Positions 43,218-52,140 of a stretch of 64,000 bases of DNA are shown here, one piece after another. Position 1 is the stretch's first letter, and every line of letters starts with the position of its first letter. The translations under genes were made by a program, and so were the position numbers. A model generated the notes under the pieces. It was not told the DNA's origin. It was given only the letters and a program-made list of their open reading frames with translations, and did not search any database. The stretch is from JACRAV01 sp964571235 (GTDB lineage: Bacteria > Zixibacteria > MSB-5A5 > GN15 > FEB-12), in the NCBI GenBank assembly GCA_964571235.1, contig CAZNAI010000003.1, positions 744,001-808,000 on the forward strand, read 5' to 3'.

Positions 43218-44081
43218 ATGAAACTTCTGTTACAGATTTCGATTTTGTTGGTGATGGCTGGCGCTGTGCTGGCCGGACCGACTACGCCGCCTTACTCGGC
43301 AATGGTCACGGTCGATTCCGCGTCGGCCATGCCGGGACAAGCAGTTACGTTGACTGTTCGGCTTTCTGGAAACGACCAGAAAATCTCGGCCGTGGTGATA
43401 CCGCTGAAGTACGATCCGGCGGTGCTGACCTTTGACTCAGCAACTTTTGATCCGACTTTCCTGCCGGAGGGAATCACCGGCTACGCCAACGCCAATGTGG
43501 CCGATGAGCAGATCAGAATTGTCTATGTCCCCAGCTTGTCCAAAATACCGATTGATACCATTACGGCGGCAGAGGGCAATTTGGCGTTTCTGCACTTTCA
43601 TGTGGCGCCGTCGGCCGGTTCACAGTTTTCAGTTATCGATTCGCTGAATTTGGATTCGGTGCTTGCGATTATCGGCACAGATACTATTCGAGTCGCAATT
43701 CAGGTTGAATTTGCCGACAACACCGGCTCGGGAATTTTCCACCCCGGCTTTACTTCCGGCGGCATAACGGTTTTAGTGCCGACCGGCGTTGATGATATTC
43801 AGACCGGCAATTTGCCGGTTGAGTTTGCGCTGGATCAAAATTACCCGAACCCGTTCAATCCGTCGACAATCATTTCATTTGATCTTCCCCGAGCCAGCCG
43901 GGTTCGGCTCGAAGTCTACAATCTGCTTGGTCAGTCAGTGCGAGTACTGGCCGACGGTCGGTTTGGAGCGGGGACGCATCAGGTCGAGTTTAATGCCGAT
44001 AACCTCCCCAGCGGCATTTACTTCTACCGATTAAGCCACGACGGCGAGTCGCTTACCAGAAAAATGATCCTGCTGAAGTAA
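43218..44081 (+). CDS. Exported cohesin-like protein with FlgD-type sorting tail
   Basis: 287 residues. After the signal peptide (ISILLVMAGAVLAG), residues 28-175 look like a cohesin fold: VTVDSASAMPGQAVTLTVRL, then ISAVVIPLKYDPAVLTFDSA and a late LAFLHFHVAP. The C-terminal 85 residues start with the linker LDQNYPNPFNPSTIISF and continue with VRLEVYNLLGQSVRVLADG and GIYFYRLSHDGESLTRKMILLK, the FlgD-like/T9SS-type C-terminal domain common in FCB bacteria. It could present a dockerin receptor on the surface for the dockerin proteins of this window. Terminator follows. Confidence 0.85.
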   Translation: MKLLLQISILLVMAGAVLAGPTTPPYSAMVTVDSASAMPGQAVTLTVRLSGNDQKISAVVIPLKYDPAVLTFDSATFDPTFLPEGITGYANANVADEQIRIVYVPSLSKIPIDTITAAEGNLAFLHFHVAPSAGSQFSVIDSLNLDSVLAIIGTDTIRVAIQVEFADNTGSGIFHPGFTSGGITVLVPTGVDDIQTGNLPVEFALDQNYPNPFNPSTIISFDLPRASRVRLEVYNLLGQSVRVLADGRFGAGTHQVEFNADNLPSGIYFYRLSHDGESLTRKMILLK

Positions 44082-44112
44082 TAAACCAATCCCCCTCTTT
44101 TGCCGATGTTAC

Positions 44113-44146
44113 CAGGGATAGCGCGTAAAGCGCTGTCCCTGTTTTT
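44113..44146 (+). terminator. Terminator after the cohesin-like gene
   Basis: 12-bp stem CAGGGATAGCGC (44113-44124) with GCGCTGTCCCTG (44130-44141), one G-T pair, then five T residues. Confidence 0.9.
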
Positions 44147-44166
44147 GTTGGAGGACCGACTACGAG

Positions 44167-45870
44167 ATGACAACGACTGTAGAGAGCCAGCCAGAGAAAA
44201 AGCACGCCCGTGTCGGCGAGTATATCATCACGTCCAAAATCGGACAGGGTGGCATTGCTGAGATTTTCAAGGGGTACCAGGAGTCTCTTGGGCGGGATGT
44301 CGCCATCAAGATGCTCTCGCCGCAGTTGACCTCCAATCCGGATATCGTTCGACGGTTTGAACGTGAATCGATGGTGATTGCCCGGCTAAATCACCCCAAT
44401 ATCGTTCATGTCATCGACCGTGGAGCCACCGGGGGCCGGTATTACTTTGTGATGGAGTATATCGACGGTACGTCGATGCGCGAAGTGATCGACTCGCGGA
44501 GCATCTCTGCAAACGTGAAGTTGGAAATGATCGCGCAGGTCTGCAAGGCGCTTGACTACGCCCACAAAAATGGCGTTATCCACCGGGATATCAAGCCGGC
44601 CAATATTTTGATTGATCGTCAGGGCAACGCTCGGGTGGCCGATTTTGGAATCGCCCAAATTATCGGTATCCCGGAAGGCGAAGTGACCGGATCGGATATA
44701 GTCATGGGGACACTTGCCTACATGTCCCCCGAGCAAAAGGTCAGCTCGACCAATATCGATCAGACAACCGATATCTACGCCATCGGTGTGATTATCTACG
44801 AAATCCTGCTCAACCGGAAACCGCTTGGTCATTTCAAGTTGCCGTCGGAGATCGACGGTACTATTTCGCCCCGGTACGATGAGATAATCCAGAAGTGTTT
44901 GGCGCCGGAGGCAAAGGATCGGTATCAATCGGCCGTGGAGTTGAAAAACGCCCTGATGGATGTATTGGGCGGAGGACAAGGCGCCAAAACAGCCGAGGAA
45001 CTCACTGCCCAGGGATCGGAATCGTTTATTGGTAAGTGCCGGTATCTGGACACAATCAAAGAAAACAGCCACAGCTCGACGGTGCTTGTGGAAAACCGGG
45101 TGAATAAACGGCTGTATGTGATCAAGCGTTTCGACAAGCCGGATGTTGGTCGAAAAGAAGCTAAGTTCTTCACTACACTAAAGCACAAGAGTATCTTGAA
45201 TATTATCGGTTCCGGTGGGGATGCCAAGAGCACGGTCATCATCTCAGACTACGCACAGGGCGGTTCGCTCGCCGAGCGAATGGTGCGAAAGTACGAGTGG
45301 GAAAAGGCGATGCAGATAGTTCTGCAAATCGCCGAGGGACTGGATTTCGCTCACAAGAATAATCTGATTCACGGCAACCTGAGGCCGTCGAATGTGCTCT
45401 TTGCCGAAGGCGATGAGATAAAGATCTGCGACTTTGGACTGGTGCCGCATTACCAGGATTCAGGAAAGAAGAACTGGTACGCGTCGCCGGAGCACAAGCG
45501 GTCCAAGCTGGGCGATATTTACGCGCTTGGAGTCATCTTACACCAGTTGATTACTGCGCGTACTCCGCAGTTTGATGCCAATGACAAGTTACAACTGGAC
45601 GATGTCCGGATGTATCTTCCGGCCGCGGTTGTCAGCATCATGGAAAAACTGCTGGCGCAGAGAGTGGTCAACCGGTATGTGTCGTGTGAAGAGATGCTGA
45701 CTGACTGGAACAACTACCTGGCCGAGAAAGATCGAAAGCCGGTGGTGGTTCCTGCCCCGGAAAAGCCCAAGTCGTTTGTCGAGTCGATTCCATCATGGGG
45801 ATGGGCGGCTATCGGCGCCGGCGGTGTGATAGTGATTGTCGTCATACTCTATTTTAGCGGACTCTTTTAG
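44167..45870 (+). CDS. Serine/threonine kinase fused to a pseudokinase with a C-terminal anchor
   Basis: 567 residues. First Hanks-type domain (residues 18-275) is complete: GQGG loop, K48 in VAIKML, HRDIKPAN with D141, and DFG at 159-161. A second kinase-like domain (about 290-515) keeps K320 (YVIKRF) and DFG 422-424 but has HGNLRPSN (402-409) in place of HRDxKxxN, so the catalytic Asp is Asn404. A Lys/Pro linker and one membrane helix (about 543-563) end the protein, placing both domains in the cytoplasm. No PASTA or other outside sensor is present. The second domain probably regulates or scaffolds. Confidence 0.9.
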   Translation: MTTTVESQPEKKHARVGEYIITSKIGQGGIAEIFKGYQESLGRDVAIKMLSPQLTSNPDIVRRFERESMVIARLNHPNIVHVIDRGATGGRYYFVMEYIDGTSMREVIDSRSISANVKLEMIAQVCKALDYAHKNGVIHRDIKPANILIDRQGNARVADFGIAQIIGIPEGEVTGSDIVMGTLAYMSPEQKVSSTNIDQTTDIYAIGVIIYEILLNRKPLGHFKLPSEIDGTISPRYDEIIQKCLAPEAKDRYQSAVELKNALMDVLGGGQGAKTAEELTAQGSESFIGKCRYLDTIKENSHSSTVLVENRVNKRLYVIKRFDKPDVGRKEAKFFTTLKHKSILNIIGSGGDAKSTVIISDYAQGGSLAERMVRKYEWEKAMQIVLQIAEGLDFAHKNNLIHGNLRPSNVLFAEGDEIKICDFGLVPHYQDSGKKNWYASPEHKRSKLGDIYALGVILHQLITARTPQFDANDKLQLDDVRMYLPAAVVSIMEKLLAQRVVNRYVSCEEMLTDWNNYLAEKDRKPVVVPAPEKPKSFVESIPSWGWAAIGAGGVIVIVVILYFSGLF

Positions 45871-46089
45871 TCTTCTCCCCACACAGTAAGCTCATCAGTT
45901 CCTAACCAGACAGCATTTTGACTCTGGTGCGATTTTTCAGTTGCATCAAACTGGACAAGAATGTAGATTACTCTCAAATCAAAACATCGATGCCCTTGTC
46001 CGGATGCGAAAAGATTCAAACGCGCCGTAGTCGGGGAATATGTATATCGCGCGGGTGGCATCCGAGCAGAGCAGAAGGGAGTAACTGCA

Positions 46090-47265
46090 ATGCGGTGGAT
46101 TTTGATGCTACTTGTCGCGGCACTGCTTTTGTGCTTTGCCGGCTCGGTCGGGGCTATCTGCGGAGATATTGAAGGGGACGGGAGTGTTGACCTTTCCGAC
46201 GTGGTCCACTTGCTGATTTATGTGTCGGAACCGATGGGGTCAATTCCGGCCCCTGTAAACATGGCCGACGCAAATGTCGATGGGCGGGCTGGAATCACGT
46301 TTAGTGACGTAGTGACCATTGTACACAGCATATTCGGGCCGTACGATATTCCGTATCCACCGAATACCTGCAATCTGGGACTCACGTACACTCTTGGCGC
46401 GTCTGGCGATTCGGTGTTCTTTCCACAAATGCTGACAGTCCCGGATGGCGTTGACACGGTGATTATGCCGGTGGTGACGGTACTTGACGCTAACTCCCGG
46501 GGGATCTATGTGCCATTTCTTGCCACCGAAGCGGTGAATTTCAAGTTGGACAAGATCACGACGGTCAGCGCCAACCGAATCATCTTAGGGCCTTTTTCCT
46601 CTTTCCAACAACAAGATACTGTTTGCTTGGAATGGGCTGTGCTTGACTGGCCGAGCGATCTTGCAGTTGGTCGGAAGTCGATAACGAGTCTGCAGTATAT
46701 TCGAACAGCGCCGGGCGCCGGATCGATCACCCCTACATTTGTGAATCGATCGAGTCTGTGGAGGCCATCGGTCATCAAGAACGAGGATCTTTTTATCCCG
46801 TTCATTGGATACTACAATTTTGCCTTCCCTCCGGAGACACTCAAGGTTTCCACCGGCGCAATGGCGTTTGATGCCGTCGCCGGGTATGCATCGACAGATA
46901 GCTTTGTGGTCAGCTTTACTTCAAGCGGTCTGCCAATATCGTTTGAACTAACTCCTGATGATCCCTGGATTACAATTGTCGACACCGGCGCGGTTGGATT
47001 TCGAACGCCGTGCAATGTTGTGATCAAGGCGACCGCGGCCGCTTCGGGCATCGGCGATTACGCAACTCAGATTCACTTCACGAATTTGTCGCCGTCGGCA
47101 CCGACAACAGTAGCCGCTATCGACGCGACCATGCATGTCCGAGCGCCAATCATCTATCCATTCGGTGATCTCGACTGTGACGGGATTGTTGACATTTCGG
47201 ATCTGACAAAGATCATCGACCGCCTCTACATTTCGCTATCGCCGCTGGTTCCGTGCCAGCCGTAG
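46090..47265 (+). CDS. Exported dockerin protein, first of a tandem pair
   Basis: 391 residues. Signal peptide (ILMLLVAALLLCFAGSVGA) is followed directly by a dockerin-like repeat pair (CGDIEGDGSVDLSDVVHLLIY and ANVDGRAGITFSDVVTIVHSI). A beta-rich central domain contains ETLKVSTGAMAFDAVAG and PWITIVDTGAVGFRTPC. A final half-dockerin, GDLDCDGIVDISDLTKIIDRLYISLSP, closes the chain. Dockerin elements at both ends are unusual and would allow two cohesin contacts. AGAAGGGAG lies before ATG 46090. A paralogue follows after 15 bases. Confidence 0.85.
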   Translation: MRWILMLLVAALLLCFAGSVGAICGDIEGDGSVDLSDVVHLLIYVSEPMGSIPAPVNMADANVDGRAGITFSDVVTIVHSIFGPYDIPYPPNTCNLGLTYTLGASGDSVFFPQMLTVPDGVDTVIMPVVTVLDANSRGIYVPFLATEAVNFKLDKITTVSANRIILGPFSSFQQQDTVCLEWAVLDWPSDLAVGRKSITSLQYIRTAPGAGSITPTFVNRSSLWRPSVIKNEDLFIPFIGYYNFAFPPETLKVSTGAMAFDAVAGYASTDSFVVSFTSSGLPISFELTPDDPWITIVDTGAVGFRTPCNVVIKATAAASGIGDYATQIHFTNLSPSAPTTVAAIDATMHVRAPIIYPFGDLDCDGIVDISDLTKIIDRLYISLSPLVPCQP

Positions 47266-47280
47266 GAAGGAGAGTGTACC

Positions 47281-48486
47281 GTGCGCATTATTCTAACCTT
47301 TCTTTTCCTAATCTGCTTCGCTTTTGCTCCGATGACGACAAACGCCCAACAATGTGGCGATGTGAACAACTCCGGTTCACAGCCCAACATTTCCGATTGG
47401 GTGTACTTGATGACGTTTATGGGTCGCACTTCCGGAAATGCGCCGCTACTGCAGAACTGGTCCATTGGCGACGTTGACCATCGGGAAGACCTCACCGTCG
47501 CTGATCTTGTCATGATTGGAAATTATATCTGGTTGGGGACGCCGGGGGCGTTGACCTGTAATATCACCGGAAACTACAGTTTTGGCGCTTCTGGGGCAGA
47601 CACGATTTTCATTCCACGAATTTTGTCGTTACCCGACGGTATTGACAGCGTGCGTCTGCCGGTGAGATCGAATTTCCAGCCTCATATTCAGGGAGTGTAT
47701 GTTCCAATGTTGAAAGCGGGGGCGCCTGACAATGGAATATTTCGGTATGAGGGAGCCGCCCCGGCGGACATTCACGGGAACTTCTACTATGATGGAAATC
47801 ACCAGTGCTTGACATGCGACACCATTGTTCTAATCGTCCAGGGCTTCTTCAGCGAAACTTCGGTCGATGACAGTACGAATGTTATGGCCGGCGCAAAGAC
47901 GCTTGCCTACCTCCGATACAAGCGCATCTCTGCCGGCGACGGTGCAGTGGCGCCAGTGGCAGTGAATAGAAACGAACTGTGGAAGCCGTCAATCGAAAAA
48001 AACTCGGATCTACTCACACCGATCATCCAGTATTACGACTTTCAATTGCCTCCGGAGACGCTTAAGGTGTCGCCCGGATCACTTGATTTCAGCGCGATAG
48101 CCGGTCTTCCGGTGGCCGATTCCTTTCTCGTCAATTTCACATCGAACGGATTGCCCATTTCATTTGGGTTGATTGCGTCAGCACCGTGGGTGACGATTGT
48201 CGATACCGGCGCACCCGGATTCCGGACGCCGTGCTCAGTCCCAATTAAGGTCAACCCGGAGGCGGTTGGGGTTGGCTCGCATAGTGCACAGGTGGATTTC
48301 ATATCGTTGACACCCGCCGCACCTTCCTCTATATCGCATATTAGCGTAAGTCTAAACGTGCGAGCGCCCAATCTTTGGCCGCTCGGAGATCTGGACTGCG
48401 ACGGGTTGATTGATATATCTGATTTATCCGCGATGATCGACCACTTGTACATTTCGCTGTCGCCGCTGGTACCTTGCCAACCGTAA
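47281..48486 (+). CDS. Exported dockerin protein, second of a tandem pair
   Basis: 401 residues, paralogue of the preceding gene. It has the same plan: signal peptide, N-terminal CGDVNNSGSQPNISDWVYLM repeat, central domain with TLKVSPGSLDFSAIAG and PWVTIVDTGAPGFRTPC, and C-terminal DLDCDGLIDISDLSAMIDHL plus the shared ending YISLSPLVPCQP. GTG 47281 is the start, with AGGAGAG 5-11 bases upstream. The central domain differs most in the first 150 residues. The pair arose by tandem duplication and shares one transcript that ends at 48546. Confidence 0.85.
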   Translation: MRIILTFLFLICFAFAPMTTNAQQCGDVNNSGSQPNISDWVYLMTFMGRTSGNAPLLQNWSIGDVDHREDLTVADLVMIGNYIWLGTPGALTCNITGNYSFGASGADTIFIPRILSLPDGIDSVRLPVRSNFQPHIQGVYVPMLKAGAPDNGIFRYEGAAPADIHGNFYYDGNHQCLTCDTIVLIVQGFFSETSVDDSTNVMAGAKTLAYLRYKRISAGDGAVAPVAVNRNELWKPSIEKNSDLLTPIIQYYDFQLPPETLKVSPGSLDFSAIAGLPVADSFLVNFTSNGLPISFGLIASAPWVTIVDTGAPGFRTPCSVPIKVNPEAVGVGSHSAQVDFISLTPAAPSSISHISVSLNVRAPNLWPLGDLDCDGLIDISDLSAMIDHLYISLSPLVPCQP

Positions 48487-48512
48487 GTACCGACCTCAGT
48501 AAATAGACAAGA

Positions 48513-48546
48513 ACGGTCGTTCGGAAATTCCGGGCGACCGTTTTTT
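48513..48546. terminator. Terminator between convergent dockerin and panB genes
   Basis: Stem ACGGTCG (48513-48519) with CGACCGT (48535-48541), followed by a T-run to 48546. The 15-base loop contains a further small hairpin (CGGAAATTCCG). Confidence 0.8.
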
Positions 48547-48557
48547 GTACAAGTAGT

Positions 48558-49379
48558 TTAGAAAGATTCGTCTTTGTTGGGGTATTTCCCGGAGCGGACA
48601 TCGCTGAGATACTTGGCGACAGCTTCGGAAATGAGCGGCGATAAGTCGGCGTACTCGCGCAAGAATTTCGGTTTGAATCCCGGATCGCGGAGGCCAAGCA
48701 TGTCGTTGGTAACCAAAACCTGACCGTCGCAGTCCGGCCCTGCGCCGATTCCAATAGTGGCGGTGGTTTTGAGCGAACGAGATATTTCGGCCGCAATCGT
48801 GGATTCTGTCAGTTCAAGTACGATTGCAAAACAGCCGGCGTCTTCGAGGGCCAACGCCGACTCGCGCAGATATTGCCGCGATTTTTCTTCGCGCCCCTGT
48901 ACCTTGGGGCCGCCGAAGCGGTGGATCGACTGCGGAGTGAGTCCGATATGCCCCATCACGGGGATTCCGCATTCTATCACACGGCGAACGATATGGGCCA
49001 TTTCCAGGCCGCCTTCCATCTTGACTGCCTCGACCCCTGATTCTTTGAGGAATCGGCCGGCATTTAGAATCGCGGTTTCGGGTCCGGGCTGATACGACAA
49101 AAATGGCATGTCGCCGACCACCAGCGCTTTTTCGGTGCCGCGCGATACCGCGGCGGCATGAGCCAGCATGATTTCCATGGTGATCGGAATAGTGGTTCCG
49201 AATCCGTGGATGACATTGGCGGCTGAATCACCGACCAGAATAATGTCGGCGCCGGCCTGATCGATGAGTCGGGCGATGAAATAATCGTATGCGGTTAAAA
49301 CGGTGATCTTATCGCCCTGCGCCTTTTTCTGCAGGATGGTGTTGATCGTCGTTTTGCGGCGCTTGTGTACGACAGACAT
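48558..49379 (-). CDS. panB: 3-methyl-2-oxobutanoate hydroxymethyltransferase
   Basis: 273 residues, TIM-barrel enzyme that makes ketopantoate from 2-oxoisovalerate and methylene-tetrahydrofolate for pantothenate and CoA. Motifs: ITVLTAYDYFIARLIDQAG, LVGDSAANVIHG (Mg2+ site), VKMEGG, PVMGHIGLTPQSIHRFGG and IGIGAGPDCDGQVLVTND. The start at 49379 has GGAAG upstream and follows the kinase gene after 4 bases. It is the last gene of the folate/nucleotide operon; panC is not in the window. Confidence 0.97.
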   Translation of the reverse strand: MSVVHKRRKTTINTILQKKAQGDKITVLTAYDYFIARLIDQAGADIILVGDSAANVIHGFGTTIPITMEIMLAHAAAVSRGTEKALVVGDMPFLSYQPGPETAILNAGRFLKESGVEAVKMEGGLEMAHIVRRVIECGIPVMGHIGLTPQSIHRFGGPKVQGREEKSRQYLRESALALEDAGCFAIVLELTESTIAAEISRSLKTTATIGIGAGPDCDGQVLVTNDMLGLRDPGFKPKFLREYADLSPLISEAVAKYLSDVRSGKYPNKDESF

Positions 49380-49383
49380 GGCG

Positions 49384-50046
49384 CTACTTCCGGCTTAAGT
49401 CCCCGCTCGGGACATAATATCTCTTGCCTATGATCGGCTTTTTCAGTTGCTCGATCAAATCATCCAGGTGTGCCGAGTTGTGCACGAAATCGATGTCGTC
49501 GGTCTTGACTACCAACAGTGGCGTTTCGGTATAGTGGAAGAAGTAATAGTCATACGCCTTGTTCAGTCCTTCGACATACTCCAGATCGATCGGTTTTTCA
49601 AAGGAAAAACTGCGGCTTCGGATTCGTTCCAAGAGAATATGAGAGGAGGCCTGCAAATAGATCACGAGATCGGGCTTGGGGATGTCGCGGGCCAATACCG
49701 GGGCGATCCGATTATAAAGCGACAGTTCGCGGTCGGACAGATTGACCGAAGCGAAGATCGAGTCTTTGGCAAAGAGATAATCGGCGACGACTCTTTGCGC
49801 GAACAGATCGCGGACCATCAGTTGTTGTTGCTGTTGAAAGCGAGCGATAAGAAAAAACAACTGGCATGACAGCGCATGGCGGGTGCGATTCTTGTAGAAG
49901 TCGACCAGAAACGGATTTTCGAACACTTCTTCGTTGATGAGTGCGGCGTCCAGTCGCTCGGCCAATAATTTGGCGAAACTGGATTTGCCGACGCCGATCA
50001 CCCCTTCGACCGCGATGTAATTCAGTTCAGACGTTTCTGGCGACAT
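49384..50046 (-). CDS. Deoxynucleoside kinase
   Basis: 220 residues of the dNK/thymidine kinase 2 fold. P-loop GVIGVGKSSFAKLLAERL at the N-terminus, EEVFENPFLVDFY (substrate-base contact), DLVIYLQAS and the ERIRSR lid region are present. It phosphorylates deoxynucleosides, probably purine ones (dGK/dAK type), for salvage. ATG 50046 overlaps the folK tail by 20 bases. Specificity cannot be set by eye. Confidence 0.9.
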   Translation of the reverse strand: MSPETSELNYIAVEGVIGVGKSSFAKLLAERLDAALINEEVFENPFLVDFYKNRTRHALSCQLFFLIARFQQQQQLMVRDLFAQRVVADYLFAKDSIFASVNLSDRELSLYNRIAPVLARDIPKPDLVIYLQASSHILLERIRSRSFSFEKPIDLEYVEGLNKAYDYYFFHYTETPLLVVKTDDIDFVHNSAHLDDLIEQLKKPIIGKRYYVPSGDLSRK

Positions 50047-50536
50047 ATTCTTTGAACACAATTACAGTTTGGCGCGCTTTCCCGCTCAGTTGGGCCGACA
50101 GTGGCCCGCCGGTGGCCGGGTGAGTCAAGTCAGGATCGATTTCCAATAAAGGGACAAGCGCAAAAGGACGATGCGTTAGTTCACGGTGGGGCACGAGCAG
50201 ACGGTCGGTGCGAATTTGCCGCTGACCGAACAGCAAGATGTCGATATCGAGTGTTCGGGCCCGGCGCATTCCTTTGTCGGTTCTGCCGAACTCGCGCTCG
50301 ATCCGCTCGGTGTGATCGAGAAGTTCAACCGCGTTGAACATGAAATCGGCCTTGATCACCTGATTGAGAAACGGGGGGTTCTCGCCGACCATATCCACCG
50401 GATCGCTGGCATAGATTGAAGAGACGGCGACAATTTCGAGACCTTCAACTTGTTCAAGCATGGCAATGGCGTGTTCCAGATTCCGTTCCCGGTCTCCGAG
50501 GTTTGATCCGAGGAGCAAATAGACTGTTTCAGACAT
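50027..50536 (-). CDS. folK: 2-amino-4-hydroxy-6-hydroxymethyldihydropteridine pyrophosphokinase
   Basis: 169 residues. Transfers pyrophosphate from ATP to the pterin in folate synthesis. VYLLLGSNLGDRERNLEHAI at the N-terminus and RARTLDIDILLFG with VPHRELTHRPFALVPL are the HPPK signature. The ATG shares its first base with the TGA of folB (TGATG), so translation is coupled. The order folB-folK matches consecutive pathway steps. Confidence 0.97.
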   Translation of the reverse strand: MSETVYLLLGSNLGDRERNLEHAIAMLEQVEGLEIVAVSSIYASDPVDMVGENPPFLNQVIKADFMFNAVELLDHTERIEREFGRTDKGMRRARTLDIDILLFGQRQIRTDRLLVPHRELTHRPFALVPLLEIDPDLTHPATGGPLSAQLSGKARQTVIVFKEYVARNV

Positions 50537-50946
50537 CAGGATTCTCGTTTCTGTTGGGCAGAGGAGCCGGTCAATTTGGCAATGTCGGTTTGAAACCGGG
50601 TGACTTCGATTTCCACATACCGCGCCTGACCGCCCAAGGGTGGATGCATTTTGCGCACTTTCAAAGTTACCCGATGAGCGGGGAAGCTGTCAAGCAGGAG
50701 TGTGGCAATTCGAGTCGCCAGTCCCTCAAGGAGCGAGTAGGCCTCGCCTTCGACCGTTTGCTTGATCAAACGATATGTTTCGCCGTAGTCGATCGTGTCG
50801 CGAATAGAATCGGATTGACCGGCATCGGCAACGTCGATTTCCAGCTCGCAGTCGACTTCGAAATGTCGCCCAGTTTCGCGCTCGGCGGGGGAGACGCCGT
50901 GGTAGCCGTAGAACGACAACCCGACCAGACGGATGACATCTTTCAT
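50536..50946 (-). CDS. folB: Dihydroneopterin aldolase
   Basis: 136 residues, slightly long for the family (about 120). It cleaves dihydroneopterin to 6-hydroxymethyldihydropterin. IRLVGLSFYGYHGVSPAERETGRHFEVDCEL is the conserved N-terminal strand-helix, with the Tyr and Glu of the active site; DTIDYGETY and VTLKVRKMHPPL follow. ATG 50946 overlaps the preceding gene by 4 bases (ATGA). Confidence 0.95.
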   Translation of the reverse strand: MKDVIRLVGLSFYGYHGVSPAERETGRHFEVDCELEIDVADAGQSDSIRDTIDYGETYRLIKQTVEGEAYSLLEGLATRIATLLLDSFPAHRVTLKVRKMHPPLGGQARYVEIEVTRFQTDIAKLTGSSAQQKRES

Positions 50947-52124
50947 GTTGAGCTCCGTCGGCGCGGCAACAAGTGACGGGCCTTAATCCGGTCGTTGGCT
51001 GATTGATAACGGTCTTTCGGCGCGGTCAGCGACAATCGGACATACCCTTGTCCGCTCTCACCAAAGCTTGTCCCTGGGACAGTCAGTATTCGGTATCGTT
51101 TGAGGAGCATCCGCGCAAAAGCGACACTATTGCGCCGCTGGGGAATTTTTGCCCATAGGAACGGAGTCGTTGCCGGTGTTGCCGAGGTCATGCCGAGCTT
51201 TCCAAGCAATTCCTGAGCGACAGCTGAGGTGGCGGTGAAGCGTTGTCGGTAGCTGGAAATCGAACGTGAACCGGATTGCCGCAAAGCGGACGAGACCATG
51301 TCTACGAACCCAACTGGAATTCCAACCGGTTGAATCGCGGCGGCGGCTTCAAGCGCAGAGATAAGATGACGATGTCCCACGGCAAATCCGAAAGAGATCG
51401 GCGGAAGTCCGAGTAAGTATGAAAACGAGAAAAGCTCAAGGCCGACTTTGGTACCATATTCCGAAGCGGAAAGGCAAAGCGGTTTGCGCGAGGGGATGGC
51501 GTGATAGCAGGCGTCATTGACCAGCAACATGTTCTCTTTGCCGCACCGGAGGATCAGTTGCTCAAGAGTTGCCTCGTCCAGCTCGGCGCCGGTTGGATTG
51601 TGCGGAGAATTGATTATGCAGACTCTGACCGCTTGTCCGACGCGAGCCGAGATTTTTGAAAAGTCGGGGCTCCAGTTATTGCGCGATGACAACGGGTAGG
51701 AAACTGGAAGGCCGCCCATAGCAGTGATTGACTTGCGATAGGCTGGAATTCCAAGCGCGGGCACGAGCACCGGATCACCGGGCTCGACAAAGGCGATGGC
51801 CAAATGATAAAAGAGCGAACGAATGCCACCACCCAGAAATATCTCTTTGGGAGTGATTCTATCTCGCCCGAAATACTGGCTCAGCCATTCTGCGAGAGTG
51901 GTCTTGAGGGCGGCGAGTTTAGCAGTCGACGCGGGGAGGAGGGAGTCGGATGGTAATTTTTCGGCCGACTCGTCCATATTCGGCCATTCGAATGAAGCCA
52001 AGTCCAGAATAGGTTGTCCTGGGAGTATTGGCTTGCCAAGTAATGGGCGGGCGAAATCCAAGATGTCCGGCGGCATCTGGTAGAGCCGGTCGGCCCGGTC
52101 GATAAGGACTTTCTTTATGAGCAT
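50943..52124 (-). CDS. Fold type I aminotransferase homologue lacking the PLP lysine
   Basis: 393 residues from ATG 52124. The overall plan is that of HisC/AspC-type aminotransferases: LGGGIRSLFYHLA, PGDPVLVPALGIPAY, INSPHNPTGAE (Asn contact), VNDACYHAI (Asp for the pyridine N) and YVRLSLTAP (carboxylate Arg). At the place of the cofactor lysine the sequence is FSFSYLLGL, with TAC (Tyr, codon at 51419-51417) instead of the expected Lys in SFSK. The adjacent WR-x-G motif is also gone (ISFGF). It is therefore unlikely to transaminate. It overlaps folB by 4 bases inside the folate operon. TTG 52169 is an alternative start. Confidence 0.85.
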   Translation of the reverse strand: MLIKKVLIDRADRLYQMPPDILDFARPLLGKPILPGQPILDLASFEWPNMDESAEKLPSDSLLPASTAKLAALKTTLAEWLSQYFGRDRITPKEIFLGGGIRSLFYHLAIAFVEPGDPVLVPALGIPAYRKSITAMGGLPVSYPLSSRNNWSPDFSKISARVGQAVRVCIINSPHNPTGAELDEATLEQLILRCGKENMLLVNDACYHAIPSRKPLCLSASEYGTKVGLELFSFSYLLGLPPISFGFAVGHRHLISALEAAAAIQPVGIPVGFVDMVSSALRQSGSRSISSYRQRFTATSAVAQELLGKLGMTSATPATTPFLWAKIPQRRNSVAFARMLLKRYRILTVPGTSFGESGQGYVRLSLTAPKDRYQSANDRIKARHLLPRRRSST

Positions 52125-52140
52125 GGCTTGCGTTTGTTTT

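Noticed and set aside
43218..44081. Proof of a type IX secretion system from the C-terminal tail
   Set aside because: FlgD-like tails occur in many FCB genomes and no secretion components are in the window.
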